Below, piece after piece: positions 42,258 through 49,440 of a stretch of 64,000 nucleotides of DNA. Position 1 is the first letter of the stretch, and each line of letters starts with the position of its first letter. The notes below the pieces were generated by a model. It saw nothing but the letters and a program-made list of their open reading frames with translations, made no database searches and had not been told where the DNA came from. The position numbers and the translations under genes are program-made. The DNA comes from Dermacoccus abyssi (GTDB lineage Bacteria; Actinomycetota; Actinomycetes; Actinomycetales; Dermatophilaceae): contig NZ_QWLM01000002.1 of assembly GCF_003515945.1 (NCBI RefSeq), positions 124,001 through 188,000 on the forward strand, read 5' to 3'.

Positions 42258-42871
42258 TGCCCCAGGGACAGACCCCCAGCACTCCGGACGACGGCCTCAC
42301 GACCCGTCAGCGCCGCAACCGCCCCCTCGTCGTCGTCCACCACGGCGCGGGCAAGGGCAAGTCGACGGCCGCCTTCGGGCTCGCGCTGCGCGCCTGGAAC
42401 CAGGGCTGGTCGATCGGCGTCTTCCAATTCGTGAAGTCCGCCAAGTGGCGCATCGGTGAGCAGGCCGCGCTCGAAGCGCTCGGTGAAGTCCACACGAGCA
42501 CGGGCCAGGGTGGCCCGGTCGAGTGGCACAAGATGGGCTCCGGCTGGTCGTGGTCGCGCCGCGCCGGCTCCGAGGAGGACCACGCTGCCGATGCGCTCGA
42601 GGGGTGGCGCGAGATCCAGCGACGACTGGCCGCCGAGACACACGGCTTCTACGTCCTCGACGAATTCACCTACCCCATCAAGTGGGGTTGGATCGACCCG
42701 CACGAGGTGGCCGAGACCCTGTCCTCGCGCCCCGGCCACCAGCACGTCGTCATCACCGGACGTGACCCGCACCCCGCGCTCATCGAGGTCGCCGATCTCG
42801 TGACGGAGATGACGAAGGTGAAGCACCCGTTCGATTCCGGCCAGAAGGGCCAGCGGGGCATCGAATGGTGA
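42257..42871 (+). CDS. cobO: corrinoid adenosyltransferase (CobO/BtuR type)
   Basis: Transfers the 5'-deoxyadenosyl group from ATP to reduced corrinoid cobalt. The 204-residue protein has the family's special P-loop (HHGAGKGKSTAAFGLALR), the VFQFVKSAKWRIGE segment and YVLDEFTYPIKWGWI, with VVITGRDPHPALIEVADLVT near the C terminus. The ATG overlaps the stop of the chelatase gene (TGATG). It belongs to the CobA/CobO class and not the PduO class. Confidence 0.97.
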   Translation: MPQGQTPSTPDDGLTTRQRRNRPLVVVHHGAGKGKSTAAFGLALRAWNQGWSIGVFQFVKSAKWRIGEQAALEALGEVHTSTGQGGPVEWHKMGSGWSWSRRAGSEEDHAADALEGWREIQRRLAAETHGFYVLDEFTYPIKWGWIDPHEVAETLSSRPGHQHVVITGRDPHPALIEVADLVTEMTKVKHPFDSGQKGQRGIEW

Positions 42872-45360
42872 GTGGATCAGCGGCGCGCGACTCACACGTG
42901 CTCCCTCGCGTCGTCCTCGCTGCGCCCTCGTCGGGTCAGGGCAAGACGACGGTCAGCGTCGGTGTCATGGCCGCGCTGGCCACGCGCGGGTTGAACGTGG
43001 CGCCGGCCAAGGTCGGCCCGGACTTCATCGACCCCGGCTACCACGCGCTCGCCACGGGGCGCGTCGGGCGCAACCTCGATCCGTGGATGCAGGGTGAGGA
43101 ACGCATCGCGCCGCTTCTGCTCGCCGGGGCCCACCAGCCGGACCCTGCGGACGTTGCCGTCATCGAAGGTGTCATGGGCCTTTTCGACGGTCGACTCGGC
43201 ACGGACGGTTTCGCCTCGACGGCTCACGTCGCTCGGCTCACACAGTCGCCTGTCGTCCTCGTCGTCGACGTCTCCTCGGCGAGCCGGAGCGTTGCGGCTG
43301 TCGTTCACGGGCTGCGCTCGTTCGACCCGCGCCTCGACGTCGCGGGCGTCATCCTCAACAAGGCCGGGTCGCCGCGGCACGCCGACGAAGTGCGCCGGGC
43401 CTGCGCCGAGGCCGACATCCGTGTGCTCGGTTCCATGCCGCGCGACGCAGGCGTCAGCGTTCCGTCCCGCCATCTCGGACTCGTGCCCGCCGCGGAGAGC
43501 GCGGACGCCCGCGCCACGCTCGACCACCTCGCGCGTGCCACCGCAGAGCACATCGACCTCAGTGCGCTGCTCGAGGTGGCCCGCGCCGCGGCACCGCTCG
43601 AGGCGACACCGTGGACGCCACCCGCGCGTCAGCTCACGCCCGGTGACGAACGGCCCAGGGTGGCCGTTGCAGGCGGCCGCGCCTTCACGTTCCGCTACGC
43701 CGAGACCGACGAGCTGCTGCGCGCCCAGGGCCTCGAACCCGTCGTCTTCGATCCCGTGACGGACGAGGCCCTCCCCGAGGGCACACGTGGCCTCTACCTC
43801 GGCGGCGGCTTCCCGGAAGTACACGCTGCGGCGCTCGCGAAGAACCGATCGCTGCTCAATCACGTTGCCGCGGCTGTCCGCGCGGGGGTACCGACCGTCG
43901 CTGAGTGCGCGGGCATGCTCTACCTCCTCGCCGAGGTCGACGGGCACCGCTTCGCCGACGTCATCGACGCGCGCGCGACGATGAGCCCGCGCCTCACCCT
44001 CGGCTACCGCGAGGCGATCGACCCAGCCTTCCCGGACAACCCGCCCGTGCGCGGCCACGAGTTCCACCGCACCGTCACCGAGCCCCGTACGGGGAGGCAG
44101 CCCGCCTGGGAGTTCAACGGTGCTGCCGAGGGATTCGCGCTCGATCCCGCGGGCACCGGGCACCCCACCGTTCACGCGTCCTACCTCCACACGCACTGGG
44201 CCGGAGCGCCGGAGCGGGCCGTCACGTTCGCGGACGCCGTTCACGCCGGCCCGCAGGCTCCGACTGCGCCCGGTGCCCACGGACGAGGCTTCTTCTCCGG
44301 GGAAACGCCGGTCGGCAACCCCACGCTCTTCCACGGCGACGACGAGCTGGACGAGGCACTGATCGACTTCGCCGTCAACGTCCGCGCCGCGCAGCCACCC
44401 GCCGAACTCACGCGGCACCTCGCCTCCAATCTCTCCGGCCTCGCGGCGTACCCCCGTGCCGACGCCGCCCGGGACGCCGTCGCAGCGCGTCACGGGGTCG
44501 CGCCGCATCAGGTGCTGCTGACGAACGGTGCGGCGGAGGCCTTCACCCTCATCGCGCGCGGTCTCGAGTTCGACACGCCCCTCGTGGTTCACCCCCAGTT
44601 CAGCGAGCCCGACGCCGCCCTGAAGCGCGCAGGCCATCGGCCAAGACCTCACATCGTGCGAACGTGGCTCGGCGAGAGCCTCAACAGCGTTCCGGATGAC
44701 GCCGACCTCGTCGTCGTCGGGAACCCTACGAACCCCACGGGTGCGCTTCACTCCCGGGCCGAGCTTCTCGCCCTGCGCCGACCGGGCCGGATCCTCGTCG
44801 TCGACGAGGCGTTCATGGATCTCGTGCCCGGCGAGCACGCCTCGCTCCTCAACGGACCCGTCGACGAGGTCGAGGGCCTGCTTGTCGTCCGCTCGCTGAC
44901 GAAGACCTGGTCGATCGCCGGCCTGCGCGCGGGCTACCTCGTCGGCGACACCGAGCTGGTCGCCCTGTGCTCTCACGCCCAACCGCACTGGTCGGTCAAC
45001 ACGCTCGCGGCCGAGGCCGCGATCTTCACGACGTCACCAAGCGCCCTGCGCCAGGTGGCTGAGTGGGCTGTCGAGACCGAGCAGTGGCGCGAACACCTCG
45101 TCGACGGACTGCGCGCGCTCGGTCTGGACCCCTTGCCGTCCCGCGCACCGTTCGTCACGGTCGAGGTGGGAACGGGCGTCCACGCACGACTGCGAGAGGA
45201 GGGCTTCGCCACACGGCGTTGCGAGACCTTCCCCGGCCTCGGGCCCGAATGGATCCGACTCGCTGTGCGTGACCCGCTGACGACGGACGCCCTCCTCGCC
45301 GCCCTCGGGCGAGTCCTCCAGCGAACCGGCGGCCCGAACACGAGGGAGCCCATGCGATGA
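42865..45360 (+). CDS. cobB: CobB-CobC fusion: cobyrinic acid a,c-diamide synthase + threonine-phosphate decarboxylase-like PLP enzyme
   Basis: An 831-residue chain with two different B12 enzymes. Residues about 13-475 are CobB: ATP site APSSGQGKTTVSVGV, KVGPDFIDPGYHAL, and a class I glutaminase domain with nucleophile C348 in VAECAGMLYLL and H443 in YLHTHW. It amidates side chains a and c before cobalt insertion. Residues about 483-825 are a fold-type I PLP enzyme of the CobC/CobD decarboxylase family: NPTNPTG (620-626), DEAFMDL and PLP lysine K680 in SLTKTWSIAGLR. It would make the (R)-1-amino-2-propanol phosphate linker or its equivalent; histidinol-phosphate aminotransferase is the closest alternative. 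The two reactions are far apart in the pathway, so the fusion more likely serves co-expression than channelling. Overlaps cobO and cobA by a few bases. Confidence 0.92.
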   Translation: MVSGSAARDSHVLPRVVLAAPSSGQGKTTVSVGVMAALATRGLNVAPAKVGPDFIDPGYHALATGRVGRNLDPWMQGEERIAPLLLAGAHQPDPADVAVIEGVMGLFDGRLGTDGFASTAHVARLTQSPVVLVVDVSSASRSVAAVVHGLRSFDPRLDVAGVILNKAGSPRHADEVRRACAEADIRVLGSMPRDAGVSVPSRHLGLVPAAESADARATLDHLARATAEHIDLSALLEVARAAAPLEATPWTPPARQLTPGDERPRVAVAGGRAFTFRYAETDELLRAQGLEPVVFDPVTDEALPEGTRGLYLGGGFPEVHAAALAKNRSLLNHVAAAVRAGVPTVAECAGMLYLLAEVDGHRFADVIDARATMSPRLTLGYREAIDPAFPDNPPVRGHEFHRTVTEPRTGRQPAWEFNGAAEGFALDPAGTGHPTVHASYLHTHWAGAPERAVTFADAVHAGPQAPTAPGAHGRGFFSGETPVGNPTLFHGDDELDEALIDFAVNVRAAQPPAELTRHLASNLSGLAAYPRADAARDAVAARHGVAPHQVLLTNGAAEAFTLIARGLEFDTPLVVHPQFSEPDAALKRAGHRPRPHIVRTWLGESLNSVPDDADLVVVGNPTNPTGALHSRAELLALRRPGRILVVDEAFMDLVPGEHASLLNGPVDEVEGLLVVRSLTKTWSIAGLRAGYLVGDTELVALCSHAQPHWSVNTLAAEAAIFTTSPSALRQVAEWAVETEQWREHLVDGLRALGLDPLPSRAPFVTVEVGTGVHARLREEGFATRRCETFPGLGPEWIRLAVRDPLTTDALLAALGRVLQRTGGPNTREPMR

Positions 45361-46346
45361 ACACCGCTCTCGTCCATCGCACCGACGAGCGCGTAGGCGT
45401 CGTCGTCGCCGATCTCGCTGAGCGGGGCTTTCGGGTCGACGTTCCCGCGCAGGAACGATCCGCTGTCACGGAGGATCTGGCTGCGCGGGGCCAGCTCACC
45501 CATGTCGAGGAGCCGGACCCCTTCGCGTATGCCCTGGTCGTCGACGCGTCCGCGCACCTGAAGGGTGTTGCGCCCGACGCCCGAAGTTCGGGCAGTTCCG
45601 CTCGGAACGCAACGGGGGCGGTGGTCCTCGTCGGGGGCGGGCCAGGCGACCCCGGGCTGCTCACCGTGGCTGGTCTCGAGGCCGTCAAGCAGGCCGACGT
45701 CGTCGTCTACGACCGGCTCGCACCCTTGGCCTCACTCGCGCACGCCCGGCCGGACGCCGAACTCGTCAACGTCGGCAAGATCCCGCGCGGGGAATTCACG
45801 CCGCAGGAGACGATCAACGCCCTCCTCGTCGAGCGCGCCCGCGACGGCAAGCAGGTCGTCCGCCTCAAGGGCGGCGACAACTTCGTCTTCGGCCGGGGCG
45901 GCGAGGAGTGGATCGCCTGCGCCGACGCCGGCGTCCCGGTGACGCTCGTCCCCGGCGTGACCTCCGCGATCGCGGTTCCGGCGCTCGCAGGCATCCCGCT
46001 CACCCATCGCAGCCTCACGCAGGGCTTCAGCGTCGTCAGCGGCCACGTGCCGCCCGGCGACCCGCGCTGCACCGTCGACTGGCGCTCACTCGCCACCGGC
46101 GGGCTGACGATCGTCGTGCTCATGGGCGTGGCCAACCTGCGAGCGATCGCCGGCGAGCTCCAACGCCACGGCCTGGCACCAACCACGCCGGCGGCCTGCA
46201 TCGCCGACGGTGCGACACCGACGCAACGACACGTCGTCACACCGCTCGCCGACCTTGCCGACGCCGTGGCGCAAGGCGGGCTCGAGCCGCCGGCCATCAC
46301 GGTGATCGGCGATGTCGTCACGGCTTTGGGAGGCGCTGATGGCTAG
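45357..46346 (+). CDS. cobA: uroporphyrinogen-III C-methyltransferase with a degenerate N-terminal domain
   Basis: Makes precorrin-2, the first committed step to B12 and sirohaem. Residues about 88-325 are the methylase, with VVLVGGGPGDPGLLTVAGLE, VVVYDRL, NVGKIPRGEFTPQETIN and RLKGGDNFVFGRGGEE; the usual GGDP is GGDN here. The first 87 residues are extra. They resemble the end of the NAD-binding domain of the Met8/CysG dehydrogenase (ERGFRVDVPAQERSAVTEDL, ARGQLTHVEEPDPFAYALVV) but lack the GxGxxA nucleotide loop, so this part looks like a decayed or truncated dehydrogenase domain. The ATG overlaps the cobBC stop (ATGA); its end overlaps cobS by 8 bases. Confidence 0.94.
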   Translation: MNTALVHRTDERVGVVVADLAERGFRVDVPAQERSAVTEDLAARGQLTHVEEPDPFAYALVVDASAHLKGVAPDARSSGSSARNATGAVVLVGGGPGDPGLLTVAGLEAVKQADVVVYDRLAPLASLAHARPDAELVNVGKIPRGEFTPQETINALLVERARDGKQVVRLKGGDNFVFGRGGEEWIACADAGVPVTLVPGVTSAIAVPALAGIPLTHRSLTQGFSVVSGHVPPGDPRCTVDWRSLATGGLTIVVLMGVANLRAIAGELQRHGLAPTTPAACIADGATPTQRHVVTPLADLADAVAQGGLEPPAITVIGDVVTALGGADG

Positions 46347-47103
46347 CCTCCTCGCGGGTTTGCGACTGGCCATGGGCACCCTGAGCGTCGTTCCGGTCGG
46401 GGAGGTCGACACCTCCCGTTCCACAGCACGCGTCGCCATGACGCTCGCACCGGTGGCGGCTCTCCCGGTGGCGGTGGGTGTCGGCCTCACGGTGTGGGCC
46501 GCCGATCTCGCGCAACTCAGTCCGCTCGTCGTCGGGTTCCTCGCTGTGGCTGTCTCCGCTCTGCTCACCCGCTGCATGCACCTCGACGGACTCGCCGACA
46601 CTGCCGACGGTCTCGGCGCCGGATGGGATCGCGAGCGGGCGCTCGCCGTCATGAAGCGAGGCGACGTCGGCCCCATGGGCGCGGTCGCCCTCGTCGTGGT
46701 GCTGGGTCTGGAAGCGGCCGGGGTGGCGGCCCTCGTCGATCACCCCCTCCTCGTCTCAGCCGCGTGGTGCGCCGGCCGGGCCGCCTGTACCGCTCTGGCA
46801 GCCGGCCCATCCCCCGCGACAACCGGAGGAATGGGCGCCCTCATGACGCGCACCGTCTCCCCCGCCGTCGCTGCCCTCGTCGTCGCGCCCGTCGCTCTCG
46901 CGTTGGCTGGGGTCGCGGCTCTCTCCGGCCTGCGGCCGATCGGAGCGTGCGTCGCGGCCGCCGTCGCCGTCGTCGTGGTGAGCGCTCTGGTCCTCGTGTG
47001 CCGTCGCAGCTTCGGTGGTATCACCGGCGACGTGTTCGGCGCCGCCGTCGAACTCGCCACCGCGGCCCTCCTCGTCGTGCTCGCTTCCGGAGCGTGGCGA
47101 TGA
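46339..47103 (+). CDS. cobS: adenosylcobinamide-GDP ribazoletransferase
   Basis: Membrane enzyme that joins adenosylcobinamide-GDP with alpha-ribazole (phosphate) to form the complete coenzyme. The 254-residue protein has several hydrophobic helices and the signature RCMHLDGLADTADGL, followed by RALAVMKRGDVGPMGAVALV. The ATG at 46339 has GGGAGG 5 bases upstream. Despite the symbol this is the CobS of the enterobacterial nomenclature (CobV in Pseudomonas denitrificans), not the chelatase subunit. It sits between cobA and cobU with short overlaps on both sides. Confidence 0.95.
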   Translation: MASLLAGLRLAMGTLSVVPVGEVDTSRSTARVAMTLAPVAALPVAVGVGLTVWAADLAQLSPLVVGFLAVAVSALLTRCMHLDGLADTADGLGAGWDRERALAVMKRGDVGPMGAVALVVVLGLEAAGVAALVDHPLLVSAAWCAGRAACTALAAGPSPATTGGMGALMTRTVSPAVAALVVAPVALALAGVAALSGLRPIGACVAAAVAVVVVSALVLVCRRSFGGITGDVFGAAVELATAALLVVLASGAWR

Positions 47104-47633
47104 AGACGCTCATCACGGGAGGCGTTCGCTCGGGCAAGTCGACCTACGCCGAGGGCCTCCTCGCCGACGCAACGTACCTGGCCACCGGCGTACCCCGCGA
47201 CGACGCCGACTGGCAGGAGCGGGTACGGCTCCACCAGGAACGACGACCGGCTTCGTGGCGGACGCTCGAAACCCTCGACGTTGCGGCAGCCCTCACCGCG
47301 ACAACCGGCCCGATCTTGCTCGATGACGTCGGCAACTGGCTCTCGCGCACCCTCGACGCCCTCGAAGCCTGGAACGACGAGACACCGCGGCGCGGATGGC
47401 AGACGGCGTACCGCGACGCGCGTGAGTCTCTCGTCGACGCCATCGCGAACTACGAGGACGACCTCGTCATCGTGACGAACGAAGTCGGCTTCGGCCTCGT
47501 CTCTCCGTACGCCTCCGGCCGACTGTTCACCGACGAACTCGGCCGGCTCAACCAACGCATCGCCGCGGTCTGCGACCAGCTCGTCCTCGTGGTCGCAGGT
47601 TGCCCCCTCGTCATCAAGGACGGACACCGTTGA
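47100..47633 (+). CDS. cobU: adenosylcobinamide kinase / adenosylcobinamide-phosphate guanylyltransferase
   Basis: Phosphorylates adenosylcobinamide and then adds GMP, giving adenosylcobinamide-GDP, the substrate of CobS. The 177-residue protein starts MKTLITGGVRSGKSTYAEGL, a clear P-loop, and has the family's TYLATG and LLDDVGNWLSR segments and VTNEVGFGLVS near the end. Length is typical. The ATG overlaps the cobS stop, and its stop overlaps the TTG start of the next gene. Confidence 0.96.
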   Translation: MKTLITGGVRSGKSTYAEGLLADATYLATGVPRDDADWQERVRLHQERRPASWRTLETLDVAAALTATTGPILLDDVGNWLSRTLDALEAWNDETPRRGWQTAYRDARESLVDAIANYEDDLVIVTNEVGFGLVSPYASGRLFTDELGRLNQRIAAVCDQLVLVVAGCPLVIKDGHR

Positions 47634-48568
47634 ACGAACGCGCGCTCGGACTTCTCCTCGGTTACGGTGCCGACCGCCTGCTCGGCGACCCACAGCGTGG
47701 CCACCCTGTGGCGGGCTTCGGGACGTGGGCTCTGGCGTGTGAGCGGCAGCTCTACGCACCCAGCCGGACGCGCGGCACCTGCTTCGTCGTCGTGACGACG
47801 GCCCCGTGGGTGGGGCTGGCGGTGCTCGCGACGCACCTGCCCGCCTCGCGCACGCTCGTCACCGCCGCGGTCACATGGGCCGCCCTCGGAGGCCGCAGTC
47901 TCGAACGCGAGGCGCTCGCGGTGCACGAGTTGCTCTTCGAGGGCGATCTCGAGGGGGCCCGCCGGCGGATCCGGTCACTCGTGGGCCGGGACACCAGCGC
48001 GCTGGAGGCTGACGCTCTCGCCCGAGCCGTCGTCGAATCGCTCGCCGAGAACCAGTCGGACGCCGTGGCAGCCACGCTCGTCTGGGGTGCTCTCGCGGGC
48101 GCTCCTGGAATCGTGCTCCACCGCTGCGTCAACACACTCGACGCGATGGTCGGACACCGGTCCGAGCGCTACGCGGACTTCGGCTGGGCCGCCGCCCGCC
48201 TCGACGACGTCCTCAACTGGCTGCCGGCGCGGGTCAGCTTGCTCGCAACGGCTGCCGTCGCAGGTGCGACCGACGGCACGAGTGCGGCGCGGCGCGTGCT
48301 CACCGGCGCGTCCCGCGACGGCGCGCGGCACCCCAGCCCCAACGCCGGTCCTGTGGAAGCGGCTGCGGCGTACGCCCTCGGTGTGCAGCTCGGGGGGCTC
48401 ACCACCTATGGCGGCCAGGTGGAAGACCGCGGTCAGCTGGGCGACGGTCGTCCCGTGTCCGTCGGTGACATCCGGCACGCGGTAACGCTGACGCGACAGG
48501 TCGGCCTCGTCGTCCTCGGGGCCGCAGTGACCGCGACCGCCATGGGTGGACGGCTTCGACGCCGGTAG
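47630..48568 (+). CDS. cobD: adenosylcobinamide-phosphate synthase (CobD/CbiB)
   Basis: Membrane protein that attaches the aminopropanol linker to adenosylcobyric acid. The 312-residue protein has motifs RLLGDPQRGHPVAGFGTW at the N terminus, SLAENQSDAVAATLVWGAL and HPSPNAGPVEAAAAYALGVQ, with several hydrophobic segments. The start is taken as the TTG at 47630 because it overlaps the cobU stop (TTGA), in keeping with the 4-base overlaps along this operon; another TTG 30 bases upstream is possible. It is the last gene of the riboswitch-led operon and is convergent with cobK. Confidence 0.93.
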   Translation: MNERALGLLLGYGADRLLGDPQRGHPVAGFGTWALACERQLYAPSRTRGTCFVVVTTAPWVGLAVLATHLPASRTLVTAAVTWAALGGRSLEREALAVHELLFEGDLEGARRRIRSLVGRDTSALEADALARAVVESLAENQSDAVAATLVWGALAGAPGIVLHRCVNTLDAMVGHRSERYADFGWAAARLDDVLNWLPARVSLLATAAVAGATDGTSAARRVLTGASRDGARHPSPNAGPVEAAAAYALGVQLGGLTTYGGQVEDRGQLGDGRPVSVGDIRHAVTLTRQVGLVVLGAAVTATAMGGRLRRR

Positions 48569-48587
48569 ACCCTCGGGCACGAGCAAG

Positions 48588-49331
48588 CTAGCCCTGGTCG
48601 TCCACCCACCGCACGACCGCTGCTGCGTCGTCGAGTTCGCCCATCCCGGCCGGTGATGGGGGTCGCCTGACGACGACGACCCGAACGCCCAGCTCCCGCG
48701 CGGCCGTGAGCTTGGCCTCGGTGTACCTGCCACCCGAATCCTTGGTCAACAGGACGTCGATGCCGTGCTCGCGCAGGAGCACGCGTTCGCCCTCGACGTC
48801 GTACGGCCCACGGTCGAGCACGACCGTCCACCGGGGCGAGGGCGCTGCGAGCGGTTCGACGACCCGCACGAGGACGTCGCGATTCGCCCATGGCGCGAAG
48901 TGAGTGAGCGTCTGACGCCCCGTCGTGAGGAACGGACGTTCGCCCAAGCCTTCTGCCGCGGTGCGGGCGGCGGCGTAGTCGCTCGCCCACGTCCACGTGC
49001 CGGCATCAGGGTGCCCCTCCCATCCCGGTCGGGCGAGCCTGACAACGGGCACCGCGACCGAAGCGGCAGCCTCGCGAGCGTTCTCCGCCATCCGTGTTGC
49101 GAACGGATGTGTGGCCACGACCAGGTGGGTGAACCTGCCGTCGCGCAGGAAGGCCGCCAGCCCGTCAGCTCCGCCGAAACCGCCGATCCGCACCGGGCCC
49201 ACGGGCAACCGTGGCCGTGACACGCGGCCAGCCAGCGAGGAGAGCACGCCCACACCTGCCTCGGTGAGCGAGGAAGCCAGGTCACGCGCTTCGGCCGTGC
49301 CCCCGAGCACGAGCACCTTCGGTTCGTTCAC
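48588..49331 (-). CDS. cobK: precorrin-6A reductase
   Basis: NADPH-dependent reduction of precorrin-6A to precorrin-6B. The 247-residue protein begins VLVLGGTAEARDLASSLTEA, the CobK/CbiJ nucleotide-binding motif, and has RIGGFGGADGLAAFL, VVATHPFATRMAENA, LTTGRQTLTHFAPW and DVLLTKDSGGRYTEAKL in the expected order. It lies alone on the minus strand, 19 bases from the end of cobD and about 110 bases downstream of rpsA, beyond a hairpin. Confidence 0.96.
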   Translation of the reverse strand: MNEPKVLVLGGTAEARDLASSLTEAGVGVLSSLAGRVSRPRLPVGPVRIGGFGGADGLAAFLRDGRFTHLVVATHPFATRMAENAREAAASVAVPVVRLARPGWEGHPDAGTWTWASDYAAARTAAEGLGERPFLTTGRQTLTHFAPWANRDVLVRVVEPLAAPSPRWTVVLDRGPYDVEGERVLLREHGIDVLLTKDSGGRYTEAKLTAARELGVRVVVVRRPPSPAGMGELDDAAAVVRWVDDQG

Positions 49332-49363
49332 CCCGCAACCCTAACGACCCCACGGGCATGCGG

Positions 49364-49399
49364 AAGGCCCCGCCCGACCGTGAGGTCGAACGGGGCTTT
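49364..49399 (-). terminator. hairpin terminator after rpsA
   Basis: An imperfect G+C-rich stem, AAGCCCCG-TTCGACC against its partner with two mismatches and one bulge, 42 bases beyond the rpsA stop. It would separate rpsA from cobK. Confidence 0.55.
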
Positions 49400-49440
49400 C
49401 TCGCAGGATCCGTGGTGACGCGACTGCGTCACCGGTGGGA

